From positions 1,798,001-1,862,000 of the forward strand of contig NZ_CP085636.1 in the NCBI RefSeq assembly GCF_027571385.1: 64,000 bases of DNA, read 5' to 3'. Numbering within the stretch: position 1 is the first letter of the stretch; each line of letters starts with the position of its first letter. The notes under the pieces are model-generated. The model saw only the letters and a list, made by a program, of their open reading frames with translations. It searched no databases and was not told where the DNA came from. Source of the stretch: Shewanella sp. MTB7. GTDB lineage: Bacteria > Pseudomonadota > Gammaproteobacteria > Enterobacterales > Shewanellaceae. Both the position numbers and the translations under genes were made by a program. Shown piece by piece: positions 44,503 to 53,806 of this stretch.

Positions 44503-46869
44503 TTAGCGATTCCAGACCCAGTTTTCTAAGCTTATAGGGTCGACACCGTTGGCTTTGATGTAATTTCTATGATCGACTAAGCGTTGAAGCATGTCAGTGG
44601 TTAAAGAAACATGTTGAGTTTCATCAATGACACCCTGTTGGAATAGCTTGTACGCCATATCAATGACTAAGTGATAACGAGATGTGCCATTTCGTACTCC
44701 CATATCGAATGGTGTAGTCGTAGAGCCTTCCTCTTCATAGCCCTTGATTCTGAATCTGCGGTTACCTTTATAGTCAAAGACCAATTTCTTAATGGTATTT
44801 GGGTAGCCGTGATAGTTAAATATCACCCCTTTATCAGTGGTAAAAATCTCATCCATTAACCAGGGCTTACTTTGGAAATCTACACTACCAAGGCCACTGC
44901 TGGTTAGCTCGGTTACACTGACAAAACGGATACGCACTCGTGGAAGCAACTCGCGGATCAGTACCAGAGATGCCATCGCCTCCTGGGTGACATAATCACC
45001 ACAACCGACTAGTACCACATCAGGGTTTTCATCCGATGCAAAATCCCACACCATGACGCCATCTTTAGCTTGTTGGCGTGCTTCATCAAGTGTTAACCAT
45101 TGAGGAAGATCTTTTTTGCCTGCCACCAGAATATTTAACTTGTCTCTGTCATCAAAAGCGCGCTCGGTATAGACGAGTGTACTGTTGCCATCAGCAGGTA
45201 GATAAGCCGAGATGATCTTTGGGTGTTTTTCCAGCATCGCCCCTAAGAAAGATGGGTTCTGATGTGAGTAACCATTGTGATCTTGTCGCTCAAGTAGTGA
45301 AGATAGTACAACGTTACAGGCTGGTACGGGTTTACGGAAATGAACCCCTTGACTTGCATATACATATTTGCAGTATTGATCTGCCATAGAAGATACCACT
45401 TGTGAGAATGACTCATAAGTGGGGAACATGGCGTGACGACCGGTAACTGTATAACCATGCATCATACCAAAGAGCAAGTTTTCTGATAGCAGTTCTATGA
45501 CGCGTCCGTCGCGCGCCATATCTTGATCCCACTCTTCGATAGGCCACTGCCATGCTCGGTCAGTCTCTTCAAATACTGCTTGAAGCTGGTTTGAATAGGT
45601 TTCATCTGGGCTGAATATACGTAAATTGCGTTGTTCGCGGTTAAGTTTGAATGCATCACGCATCCACTCGCCCATCTTGAACATAGAGAGACCACGCTGT
45701 CCTTTTGGCGTTTCTGGTCCGTATGCAAGCTTTTCAAGATCAGGTTTAATCAAGGGGCGAACGACTTCACCACCATAACTTAAGTGCTGTTGACCACAAC
45801 AGAGTTCACTTGGTGGGATTAATGATTGGATCTCTGCATCGAAAATTAACTCGCCTTGTTCATTGATTGAGTAGAGTTCATTAAACTTGTAACTGGCAAG
45901 CCAAGTGTCAAGCGCATCTAGGTGGCCTTTATCGCTTGCACATTTGTTGACGATAACTTGATGAGACTCACAATTCCCCGCTAACTTCTTACCATTATAT
46001 TCAGCTGTACCAGTCCAGCCTTTGGCGGTCCGCATCAAAATAACAGGCCAGCGTGGTTTAACTACATCTTCACCATTGCGTGCTCGGATCTGAATATCTG
46101 TGATCATCTCATAAGCGGTGTCCATGGCGTTAACCATCTGCACATAGACATCTTCATCCAGTTCATCATCGACGATGAATGGTTGGTAACCCAGTCCTCT
46201 AAATTCAAGATCTAACTCTTCGTGGCTCATACGGCCCATGCGAGTTGGACCAGAAATTTTATAGCCATTGATGTGAACGATGGGAAGAACCGCACCGTTG
46301 GTTGCGGGATCGACTAAGCGGTTAGCATACCAAGATGCGGCTAATGGGCCTGTTTCTGACTCTCCATCACCGATTAAACACGCTGCTATTAGATCTGGGT
46401 TATCTAATACCGCTCCCCAGGCAACAGAAAGTGAATAGCCCAGTTCACCGCCCTCTAAAATTTGGCCCGGTGCTTCAGGGTTTGCATGAGAAGGGTAGCC
46501 ATAAGCCGCAGAGAATTTTTTACAGATATCTTCAATACCAGTTTCATTGTAGGGAATGTTTTCTGGGTAGAAGTGACTGAGAGAGCCCTCCATAAATAGG
46601 TTAGCCTGCACTGCCGGGAAACCGTGGCCTGGGCCAACAAGATAGACGAACGAACGTTGGTTTTTAACAATAAGTCGGTTGACGTTAGCATAAACAAAAT
46701 TGATACCGGGACATGTTCCCCAATGGCCAAGTAATCTGGGCTTGATATCTGAGTGCAGAAGTGAACGCTTATGCAGTACGTTTTGTTTGAGATAAATTTG
46801 TGATGTGGCTAAAAAGTTAGTGGCTCGGACAAATTTCTTTAATGCGCTGATCTCTTGCTGATGTGACAT
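44503..46869 (-). CDS. Xylulose-5-phosphate/fructose-6-phosphate phosphoketolase
   Basis: Phosphoketolase cleaves xylulose 5-phosphate or fructose 6-phosphate with phosphate to acetyl phosphate plus a shorter sugar phosphate, using thiamine diphosphate. The ATG at 46869 gives 788 residues, the normal family length. Visible signatures: YLVGPGHGFPAVQANLFMEG, GYPSHANPEAPGQILEGGELGYSL, the TPP-binding LIGDGESETGPLAASW, HINGYKISGPTRMG, VLSSLLERQDHNGYSHQNPSF and HGYPNTIKKLVFDYKGN. There is no acetate kinase next to it, so the acetyl phosphate must be used elsewhere. A symbol such as xfp would be usual. Confidence 0.96.
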   Translation of the reverse strand: MSHQQEISALKKFVRATNFLATSQIYLKQNVLHKRSLLHSDIKPRLLGHWGTCPGINFVYANVNRLIVKNQRSFVYLVGPGHGFPAVQANLFMEGSLSHFYPENIPYNETGIEDICKKFSAAYGYPSHANPEAPGQILEGGELGYSLSVAWGAVLDNPDLIAACLIGDGESETGPLAASWYANRLVDPATNGAVLPIVHINGYKISGPTRMGRMSHEELDLEFRGLGYQPFIVDDELDEDVYVQMVNAMDTAYEMITDIQIRARNGEDVVKPRWPVILMRTAKGWTGTAEYNGKKLAGNCESHQVIVNKCASDKGHLDALDTWLASYKFNELYSINEQGELIFDAEIQSLIPPSELCCGQQHLSYGGEVVRPLIKPDLEKLAYGPETPKGQRGLSMFKMGEWMRDAFKLNREQRNLRIFSPDETYSNQLQAVFEETDRAWQWPIEEWDQDMARDGRVIELLSENLLFGMMHGYTVTGRHAMFPTYESFSQVVSSMADQYCKYVYASQGVHFRKPVPACNVVLSSLLERQDHNGYSHQNPSFLGAMLEKHPKIISAYLPADGNSTLVYTERAFDDRDKLNILVAGKKDLPQWLTLDEARQQAKDGVMVWDFASDENPDVVLVGCGDYVTQEAMASLVLIRELLPRVRIRFVSVTELTSSGLGSVDFQSKPWLMDEIFTTDKGVIFNYHGYPNTIKKLVFDYKGNRRFRIKGYEEEGSTTTPFDMGVRNGTSRYHLVIDMAYKLFQQGVIDETQHVSLTTDMLQRLVDHRNYIKANGVDPISLENWVWNR

Positions 46870-47299
46870 AAATGACCCCATTTTTAGTAAGCAAAAAGTT
46901 AATCAAACCTTATGGGAAATACTATATTTGTAATTTTATTACAAAAACGTGTTCTATATCTTGTTTTGATAAAGTTATCAAATTTGTAAAATGTTACTGA
47001 AATGGTGGTGAACCCTTTGTTTTATCAGTTGTGAAAAGTAATGTTGAGTGTAAATGGCTGTGACTTAGCTGTTATGCAAGTGGTTAAATGTGAGGCTGGT
47101 CACGCGAGGTATTTTTAATGGTATGCTATTTTGTGACTGTGAATTCGGTAAGCGTGGCTGAGTTAGGTTACGTAAGGAAAATTCTAATAGATAATTTACC
47201 GGTATTCTTTGATCAAAATTGGAAGGAAAATTAAACAAGTCAAATACGGAAGAGAAAAATAATTTAGTCTGTATTTGTCATAGGGATAAAAATTAGCTT
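46870..47299. other. Intergenic region between phosphoketolase and the AGCS transporter
   Basis: A divergent promoter region of 430 bases with AT-rich DNA and no convincing gene, terminator or operator. A short inverted repeat TTGATCAAAATTGG near 47208-47222 is the only structure noticed. Confidence 0.4.
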
Positions 47300-48769
47300 A
47301 TGTTTGAAAATTTAATAACGTCTATAGAGTCTGGGATCAATGCTATTAATGGCTTGCTCTGGGGCAGTGTGCTTATTTATGTGTTAGTTGCTGCAGGGAT
47401 TCTTTTTACACTCCGTTTAGGTTTTATCCAATTCCGTTTGTTCGGACACGGTGTAAAACTGGTGCTTCAAGGCCGTGAAAAAGTTGATGGCATCTCTTCA
47501 TTCCAGGTTTTCTGTACTTCGATGGCTGCGCGAGTTGGAACAGGAAACATGGCAGGTGTAGCCGTGGCTATCACTGTTGGTGGTGCAGGGGCTATTTTCT
47601 GGATGTGGCTAATTGCCATGTTGGGTATGGCAACCGCATTTATTGAGTCTACCTTAGCGCAAGTTTATAAAGTCAAAGACAGCGACGGTCAGTTCCGAGG
47701 TGGTCCAGCATATTATATGGAACGTGGTCTAGGTAAGCGTTGGATGGGCACTGTTTTCTCGATATTGCTTATCAGTGCTTTTGGCTTTGCGTTCAACTCA
47801 GTACAAGCCAATACCATGACGGATGCATTAAATAATGCATTTGGTTTCGACAAAACGCTTATTGGTGTCATGATCGTACTTGCCTCTGCTTACATCATAT
47901 GTGGTGGGCTTAAAAAGGTCGCTAAGGCATCAGAACTCATCGTTCCTGTTATGGCGGTTGCATATTTAGGGATCGCCCTGGTTGTTTTGGTGACGAACAT
48001 TGAGCAAGTTCCCGCTGCGCTATCTTTGATTTTTAAGAGTGCAATGGGATGGGAAGAGGCTGCTGGCGGTGCCATGGGCGCGATGATGGCGGGTATTGCG
48101 CGTGGTTTGTTCTCAAATGAGGCGGGTATGGGCAGTGCAGCTAATATTGCCGCTTCTGCTACACCAAACCCTAATCATCCGGCATCCCAAGGTTTTGTAC
48201 AGATGATTGGTGTCTTTGTTGATACCATCGTTATCTGTAGTGCTTCTGCGGCAATCATTTTGCTGTCGGGTGTACTGGATAATCCAGGTGAGCAGCAAGG
48301 TATTGGCTTGTTACAGTTAGCCTTAACCAATGAACTGGGGAGTTGGTCTGCTTACTTCTTGGCATTTGCAATTATCTTGTTCTGCTTCTCCTCTATTATA
48401 GCTAACTATAGCTACGCTGAAACCAATGTGATATTTCTTAGTAAGAATAAGAAAGTATTATATATTTTTCGTGCTCTAGTACTGGCAATGGTGATGGCGG
48501 GCTCTGTGGCATCACTGAGTATGGTATGGAATTTCGCTGATTTGACGATGGGATTAATGGCCTTGGTTAATATCGCGGCCATCGTGATGCTGTCTAAAGT
48601 GGCTTACGCTGTTATTAAGGATTATGAACGTCAACTGAAATTAGGGCTTACACCGACTTTTGATAGTAGTTTGTTTCCTGAAATCGATAATTTAGAGGGC
48701 GGGATCTGGGTGAATAAAAATCAACAAACTGCCCAGAGTGATAAACAGAGTAAGCAAACAAAGGCTTAA
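47300..48769 (+). CDS. yaaJ: Sodium:alanine symporter, AGCS family (YaaJ-like)
   Basis: A 489-residue transporter with about eleven transmembrane helices. The AGCS signature is present: SSFQVFCTSMAARVGTGNMAGVAVAITVGG near residue 65-95, FRGGPAYYMERGLGKRWMG, and the later ANIAASATPNPNHPASQGFVQM block. It imports alanine or glycine with sodium. In E. coli yaaJ lies near yaaA and tal, and here yaaA follows at once, matching that synteny. It has a terminator after it. Confidence 0.93.
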   Translation: MFENLITSIESGINAINGLLWGSVLIYVLVAAGILFTLRLGFIQFRLFGHGVKLVLQGREKVDGISSFQVFCTSMAARVGTGNMAGVAVAITVGGAGAIFWMWLIAMLGMATAFIESTLAQVYKVKDSDGQFRGGPAYYMERGLGKRWMGTVFSILLISAFGFAFNSVQANTMTDALNNAFGFDKTLIGVMIVLASAYIICGGLKKVAKASELIVPVMAVAYLGIALVVLVTNIEQVPAALSLIFKSAMGWEEAAGGAMGAMMAGIARGLFSNEAGMGSAANIAASATPNPNHPASQGFVQMIGVFVDTIVICSASAAIILLSGVLDNPGEQQGIGLLQLALTNELGSWSAYFLAFAIILFCFSSIIANYSYAETNVIFLSKNKKVLYIFRALVLAMVMAGSVASLSMVWNFADLTMGLMALVNIAAIVMLSKVAYAVIKDYERQLKLGLTPTFDSSLFPEIDNLEGGIWVNKNQQTAQSDKQSKQTKA

Positions 48770-48805
48770 TCGGTCTAGGTTTGGCTAAATGAATTAGCAC
48801 AATCT

Positions 48806-48838
48806 AAAAAACCACGTGTAATAGCGTGGTTTTTTTTC
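48806..48838. terminator. Terminator between yaaJ and yaaA
   Basis: AAAAACCACG, loop TGTAATAG, CGTGGTTTTTTTT forms a good intrinsic terminator. Confidence 0.82.
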
Positions 48839-48887
48839 GATTTGAAAAGTATCATGTTTACCAGTCAATAAACCTTAAGGATGAAGA

Positions 48888-49661
48888 ATGTTAGTTTTAG
48901 TTTCACCAGCAAAGACCTTAGATTATAAAAATGAAGCGGCGACAACTGAATACACTCTCCCTAAGTTAACCCAATACAGTGAACAGTTGATCAATGAGTG
49001 TCGCAAACTGACGCCGACTGATATCGCCTCTTTAATGAAAGTCAGCGATAAAATTGCTGGATTAAATGCCGCGCGTTTCGAGAGCTGGAACCCAACATTT
49101 ACCACTGATAATGCTAAGCAAGCAGTTTATGCCTTTCGTGGTGATGTCTATACCGGCTTAGATGCCGATAGCTTATCAACAGCAAGCCTAAGCCGAGCAC
49201 AAACTCACTTGCGCATCTTATCAGGCTTATATGGCTTGTTAAGGCCGTTAGACTTGATGCAACCCTATCGTTTAGAGATGGGAACACGTCTAGCTAATGC
49301 CAATGGCACTAACCTGTATCAGTTCTGGGGTGATGTGATCACCGACGAAGTTAATCTTGCCCTCGAGGCGCAGGGTGATGATATGGTGGTGAACTTAGCG
49401 TCAAATGAGTATTTTAAAGCGGTAAAGCCTAAGTTGGTTAACGGCACTATTATCACTCCAGTATTTAAAGACCGCAAAAATGGTCAATACAAGGTGATTA
49501 GCTTTTTCGCTAAACGTGCTAGAGGCATGATGGTGAGATACATTCTTGATAATGATATTAAAACCCTAGCAGGCTTAACCAAGTTTGATGCTGCCGGATA
49601 CTATTACTGCGAAGCCGAATCAACGCCTGCTTCACCAGTGTTTAAACGCGAAGAACAGTAA
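48888..49661 (+). CDS. yaaA: Peroxide stress protein YaaA
   Basis: YaaA lowers free intracellular iron during hydrogen peroxide stress. The 257-residue DUF328 protein shows [55 protein letters not shown], the [12 protein letters not shown] block and [15 protein letters not shown]. The ATG at 48888 follows AAGGATGAAG. Family and length are standard. Confidence 0.95.
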   Translation: MLVLVSPAKTLDYKNEAATTEYTLPKLTQYSEQLINECRKLTPTDIASLMKVSDKIAGLNAARFESWNPTFTTDNAKQAVYAFRGDVYTGLDADSLSTASLSRAQTHLRILSGLYGLLRPLDLMQPYRLEMGTRLANANGTNLYQFWGDVITDEVNLALEAQGDDMVVNLASNEYFKAVKPKLVNGTIITPVFKDRKNGQYKVISFFAKRARGMMVRYILDNDIKTLAGLTKFDAAGYYYCEAESTPASPVFKREEQ

Positions 49662-49769
49662 CTTGTCTGATAACAAGTTATAAGTATCTTTTTAGATTGG
49701 GTTCATTGGGCCGGTTTGGTACTTATTAAGTTTGCTAGGTGCCAAAATTTCAATGTTAACCTATAGCCT

Positions 49770-49945
49770 GCAGCGGTGCTGTATATGGATATACGAATGT
49801 CGTGATCACACGGATGTGAATGAACGACCTGAATGTGCAAGCACTTCTATGACTCGCCGCAAGCACAATCCCTGTGGGCTCTGCCGTGACATCCTTGTCA
49901 CGGAAGGTCACAGCCGTGTTCACACCCAATTGCTAATTTCTTCGA
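49770..49945 (+). repeat. Dispersed mosaic repeat
   Basis: GTGCTGTATATGGATATACG, AATGTCGTGATCACACGG and ATGTGAATGAACG match 5300-5390 in inverted orientation, followed by a stretch ending TTCACACCC and TTTCTTCGAGCTAG, a diverged copy of the 3' module. The 49662-49952 gap holds no gene. Confidence 0.75.
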
Positions 49946-49952
49946 GCTAGAA

Positions 49953-50774
49953 TTACCAAATTATTTTCCCATCATGCTGAATATTTTTTGGGGTTTTCAA
50001 TACGTCTACATCATAAATACCGTAAGAGAATGCCTTATTAACTTTAACTAATGAGGTGTAATCTAGAGCCAATAGTTCATCAGCTTTTTTATATGGAAGA
50101 GCAATATTCATCCCACCATAGCTCGCAATACTGTGGTACATTAATGCATCAAGAGATGGGTGTTTTTCAAACAGTAGCTTTGTCAGTGTTCGGGAATGTA
50201 TGTAATCAAAACGAGAGGCTACCGGATCGGTAATAATTTCATCAAAAAACATATCTGGGTACAAATATGCCCATGCTTTTTTTCTATCTTCTACCAGCAG
50301 CTTGTTTACTACATTAGCAAGAACTTTGGCATGCTAGTCAGAAATAAAAGTGCCGCTCCCCATTGAAGCCTTATATTTTTCTCCGATAATTTCTACACGC
50401 AATGGCTTATCTGTTGAGCGGAATCCACTGACTTAAACAACATCCCCTTCTTTTGCCCCTATTTCTGCTAATGCAATATCAAGTGAGAGGCTTAGATATA
50501 AAAATGGGTCACCTTTTTCATTAACCCGCCCAACGTTTGTAAATTGTAAAGGAGGGTAATAGATTTCTGATGTATTAGTAAAAGCTTGTTCATTTTTAGT
50601 CATTCTTGCTCTGATGTATGAGTTCTCATACTTATATTCAAAGTTTATGATGTCATAGAATTGCAGAGCATATTTGATGCCATCATAAATAAATGTTGCT
50701 GAGTTACTTGCTTTAATGTCTTGCACTAAATTATGCATATAATCTAGATCAAGAATCCACTTTTCAACTGGCAC
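49953..50774 (-). pseudogene. RES-domain gene with two in-frame stops
   Basis: Read in one frame, this 273-codon stretch encodes a full RES-type protein: MPVEKWILDLDYMHNLV, the RES start VGRVNEKGDPFLYLSLSLDIALAEI, then DALMYHSIASYGGMNIAL and DYTSLVKVN. It carries a TAA at 50435-50433 and a TAG at 50336-50334, so only a 113-residue N-terminal and a 103-residue C-terminal part would be made. RES proteins are NAD+-degrading toxins, usually next to an Xre/DUF2384-type antitoxin; no such gene is adjacent. The frame is intact elsewhere, so decay looks recent. Confidence 0.75.
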
Positions 50775-50934
50775 GTAATTTCCTTGAGATAGCTAACTGC
50801 TATAGTACTTTAGAGTTTATTCTAACGTACTAGATAACAACATAAATAAAATTTAAACTAACCAATTTACTATTATTCTGCTGATGAAAATTGAGTACGA
50901 CGTGGGTGTGACTAGTTACGATATGTACTGCTAG
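50775..50934. other. Upstream region of the RES pseudogene
   Basis: AT-rich DNA with no antitoxin ORF or other gene on either strand. Confidence 0.4.
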
Positions 50935-51115
50935 AAAGCTAAATCGAAGAGGTAGATAACCTAGGTGTAGATGCGGCTGCGAGTTTCGGTTTCAGGGATG
51001 AAATCGTAAAGCGGCCAGGGATGGTTTTACAGCGTCTCGCAGAAGTGTCTACACATGAGCTCACTGCAGGTGATAGATAGCAATGAAGGTTCGTTTTAAA
51101 GGGAACCTTCAAATG
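50935..51115 (-). repeat. Dispersed mosaic repeat, inverted copy
   Basis: On the minus strand it reads CTTCATTGCTATCTATCACCTGCAG, CTTCTGCGAGACGCTGTAAAACCATCC, TTTACGATTTCATCC, then ACACCT..CTCTTCGATTTAGCTTT, the same modules and order as 3390-3570. No gene is present. Confidence 0.75.
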
Positions 51116-51173
51116 CCAACTAAGTCAGAAACTCAGACTAAGAAAAATGTAATCAAGCTTCATTCGAAGCGAA

Positions 51174-51205
51174 AAAAGCCACCATTATAGATAAACGGTG
51201 GCTAA
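51174..51205 (-). terminator. Terminator after the M28 peptidase gene
   Basis: AGCCACC and GGTGGCT (rest of the stem imperfect) with a T-run on the minus strand (AAAAAA at 51173-51178) form an intrinsic terminator about 50 bases beyond the stop. Confidence 0.75.
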
Positions 51206-51255
51206 ATTGATGAGGCAAAAATAAAGCTGATCGCTAAACAGCTATTTAGTAAAAT

Positions 51256-52656
51256 CTACTTAGTAGCCAAAGGTCGTAAATCAATTTCTGATTGAGCCAT
51301 TAGATAGGCAAACTGGGCATAGGCGGCGACGTTTTGTTGTAGCGCTGCAGGATCTATTTTATCCAGCGTGTCATTGGGTGTGTGGTGATAGTCAAAGTAA
51401 TCACGGCCATCTTGCCTTAATGATGCTACTGGTACGCCTTGTTTGGGCAGCATGGAGACATCTGGGCCACCAGATGCGGTATTGGTGCCCATCGCGACGC
51501 CATTCGCTGTCATAGGAGCACTAAGTGTTAATACATCCTTAAAAGCTTGTTCAGCGACGCGGTAATCGATTTGATAGATTCGACCTGCACCGAAATCAGA
51601 CTCTGCGGCAATATAGTGCATAGCCAGTTCATCTTGATGAGCTTTAGCGTAAGCTTTACCACCAATAAGTCCTAGCTCTTCGGCTGCGTAGAGTACGACT
51701 CGTATGGTTCTGGCTGGTTTTTGAGGCAAGTCTTGGATCAATTTTCCCGCAGCAATCACAATGCCAACCCCTGCGCCATCATCTAATGCACCAGTGCCTT
51801 CATCCCATGAGTCAAGATGTGCGCCGATAAGTACGATCTCATCTGGCTTGCTTGAACCTGTGACTTCGGCAATCACATTGTAAGAGGTGGCGTATCCATG
51901 GCTTTGTGGTGACATTTTAATTTTTAAAACAACATTGTCATCTCGTTTTAGCATCAAATTTAGCTGATCAGCATCGGGTGAGGATAATGCTGCTGCAGGA
52001 ATTCGTGGCACATCATCTTGATAGCGCATCGCACCAGTGTGGGCCATTCTGTCGTGATCTGTGCCGATGGAGCGAATAACGATAGCTAGAGCGCCTTTAG
52101 ATGCTGCAGTCACCGCGCCCCGTGAACGGCCACCTACGGTTTTACCATAACCCTTTCCTGTCGTGTGACGCTCAGTCTTATGATCGATAAAAGCTATTTT
52201 CCCCTCTAATGAGCCTGCTGGTGCAGCCTTTAGTGCAGTTAATGTGTCAAAGCGTACAATCGGGGCGGTAATTCCTTCAAGGGGCGTTGCAACACTGCCT
52301 CCTAAAGCGGTAATGACTAAGCTTTGAGGATAAGGGGTTACCACAGTGGCTTCGGCACTACCTCGATCCCATACCGGCACTTTTACTGGCTCTTTGTAAA
52401 CGTTATCAAAACCTAATTGATTTAATTTGTTTTCAGCCCATTGAACCGCAATGAGATCTTTCTCGCTACCGGACAATCTAGGACCAACCTCTACGGTTAG
52501 GGATTCAACCAAGTCATAGGCCAAGGGGGAGGAGAGTGCGTCTTGTTGTAATTGTTTAGAAACTTGAAGGTTTTCGGAAGGTGGTGGTATTTGTTGACAG
52601 GCTAAAAGTGAACCTGAAAGACAAGTCATGAGTAAGATGTGTTGGTAGTTTTTCAT
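51256..52656 (-). CDS. M28-family zinc aminopeptidase, lipoprotein
   Basis: The 466-residue protein starts with a lipoprotein signal peptide (LMTCLSGSLLAC) whose Cys would be lipidated. A protease-associated domain lies in about 110-260, within a larger M28 peptidase. Metal and catalytic residues are visible: GAHLDSWDEGTGALDDGAGV (His and Asp ligands), VLYAAEELGLIGG (catalytic Glu plus ligand), AESDFGAGRI (ligand Asp) and DYHHTPNDTLDKI (final His). It would remove N-terminal residues from peptides in the envelope. It lies divergent from an ArsR-type gene. Confidence 0.94.
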   Translation of the reverse strand: MKNYQHILLMTCLSGSLLACQQIPPPSENLQVSKQLQQDALSSPLAYDLVESLTVEVGPRLSGSEKDLIAVQWAENKLNQLGFDNVYKEPVKVPVWDRGSAEATVVTPYPQSLVITALGGSVATPLEGITAPIVRFDTLTALKAAPAGSLEGKIAFIDHKTERHTTGKGYGKTVGGRSRGAVTAASKGALAIVIRSIGTDHDRMAHTGAMRYQDDVPRIPAAALSSPDADQLNLMLKRDDNVVLKIKMSPQSHGYATSYNVIAEVTGSSKPDEIVLIGAHLDSWDEGTGALDDGAGVGIVIAAGKLIQDLPQKPARTIRVVLYAAEELGLIGGKAYAKAHQDELAMHYIAAESDFGAGRIYQIDYRVAEQAFKDVLTLSAPMTANGVAMGTNTASGGPDVSMLPKQGVPVASLRQDGRDYFDYHHTPNDTLDKIDPAALQQNVAAYAQFAYLMAQSEIDLRPLATK

Positions 52657-52791
52657 AAGTTTCCTTTGTTTTTATTACTTATGTCCCATTTTGGAAAACA
52701 ATCTAGCAAAAAGTGTGCTTTATGTCCCGACTATATCTGTAAGGCAAGGCTATATTAGTGGCGGGGATTGTTTTAGGAGAATTAGATTTTA

Positions 52792-53106
52792 ATGAGTATT
52801 GAATTAATGCAGCAACGTGCTGATCACGCCGTTGTAATGTTGAAAGCCTTAGCTAATGAGCGTCGCCTTTTTATTCTGTGTTATCTACTGAGTGAAGGGG
52901 AGATGTGTGTTGGTGAGATGAACAAGAAGCTGGGTCTAAGTCAGTCTGCTTTATCACAACATTTAGCCTGGTTAAGAAAAGATAATTTAGTTGAAACTCG
53001 CAAGGAAGCTCAGACGGTTTACTATTCGTTAAAGAGCCATGAAGTTGCAGAAATCATTAAATTACTTGATAACATCTATTGTAGTAAATTAAAGACAGTT
53101 GCTTAA
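52792..53106 (+). CDS. ArsR-family regulator with BigR/SqrR-type cysteines
   Basis: The 104-residue winged-helix protein has LKALANERRLFILCYLLSEGEMCVGEM, then the recognition region LGLSQSALSQHLAWLRKDNLVETRKEAQTVYY. Cysteines are at 30, 39 and 97; positions 30 and 97 match, in order and 67-residue spacing, the two cysteines that sense persulfide in SqrR/BigR/YgaV, which are otherwise very similar in this region. It might therefore sense sulfide or redox state, as an inference. Its own target is not visible nearby. The start follows TTAGGAGAATTAG. Confidence 0.85.
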   Translation: MSIELMQQRADHAVVMLKALANERRLFILCYLLSEGEMCVGEMNKKLGLSQSALSQHLAWLRKDNLVETRKEAQTVYYSLKSHEVAEIIKLLDNIYCSKLKTVA

Positions 53107-53185
53107 TAAAGCTAAGACCAGTTGTTAGTTTTTTACTAGCGACTGATTTATGACTGGATAAGAGTGGCACAATGGATGACTGATG

Positions 53186-53212
53186 GAGAGGCTTGCCTCT
53201 CTATTTTTTTGT
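53186..53212 (+). terminator. Terminator after the ArsR gene
   Basis: GAGAGGC and GCCTCTC pair with a tiny loop, followed by TATTTTTTTG, about 80 bases after the stop. Confidence 0.75.
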
Positions 53213-53245
53213 CTTAATTTTGATGTATCATGGAACGATAGGCAT

Positions 53246-53272
53246 AAAAAAACCGACCAAGGCCGGTTTTTA
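53246..53272 (-). terminator. Terminator after rpsT
   Basis: On the minus strand AAAAACCGGCC, loop TTGG, TCGGTTTTTTT forms an intrinsic terminator directly beyond rpsT. Confidence 0.85.
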
Positions 53273-53294
53273 GAATTTGCTTTAAAGTTAAAAA

Positions 53295-53561
53295 TTAAGC
53301 AGCAAGTGCTTTGATTTTAGCATTTAAGCGTGACTTATAACGAGCAGCCTTATTCTTGTGAATAAGACCTTTAGTCGCCATACGGTCAACAATTGGTTGT
53401 GCTACAGCGAAAGCAGCAGTAGCTGCAGCGTGATCACCTGCAGTGATTGCAGCAATTACTTTTTTAACGTAAGTACGTAACATTGAGCTACGGCTAGCGT
53501 TATGCTGACGACGCTTCTCAGATTGAAGCGCGCGCTTCTTTGCAGACTTGCTATTAGCCAA
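53295..53561 (-). CDS. rpsT: 30S ribosomal protein S20
   Basis: The 88-residue highly basic alanine-rich protein starts [21 protein letters not shown] and contains [23 protein letters not shown], the S20 signature. It binds 16S rRNA at the subunit base. The ATG at 53561 follows TAGGAGTTGCACCTT. It stands alone and divergent to murJ, as in E. coli where rpsT precedes ribF. Confidence 0.98.
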   Translation of the reverse strand: MANSKSAKKRALQSEKRRQHNASRSSMLRTYVKKVIAAITAGDHAAATAAFAVAQPIVDRMATKGLIHKNKAARYKSRLNAKIKALAA

Positions 53562-53806
53562 GGTGCAACTCCTAAATAGGGTTAGATATTTTAAAGGTCG
53601 GGAATATGCCTCACTATTGTCACTTTGTCAATGACAATAGTTGAATCTTTATCTTAAAGAGAAAAAATTCAACCTGCTTGGCTATCTTCAACCTAACTCG
53701 TGTAATATGGAGCGCGATTCTAACAGTAATAGCTAGAAGGTGATAGGGGAAAATCATATTTTTGAGACTACTCTTCTAAGGTTCTAAGCACAATTCAGGG
53801 CATATT

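Noticed and set aside
49690..51115. Possible toxin-antitoxin locus around the RES gene
   Set aside because: The RES gene has two stop codons and no antitoxin ORF was found on either side.
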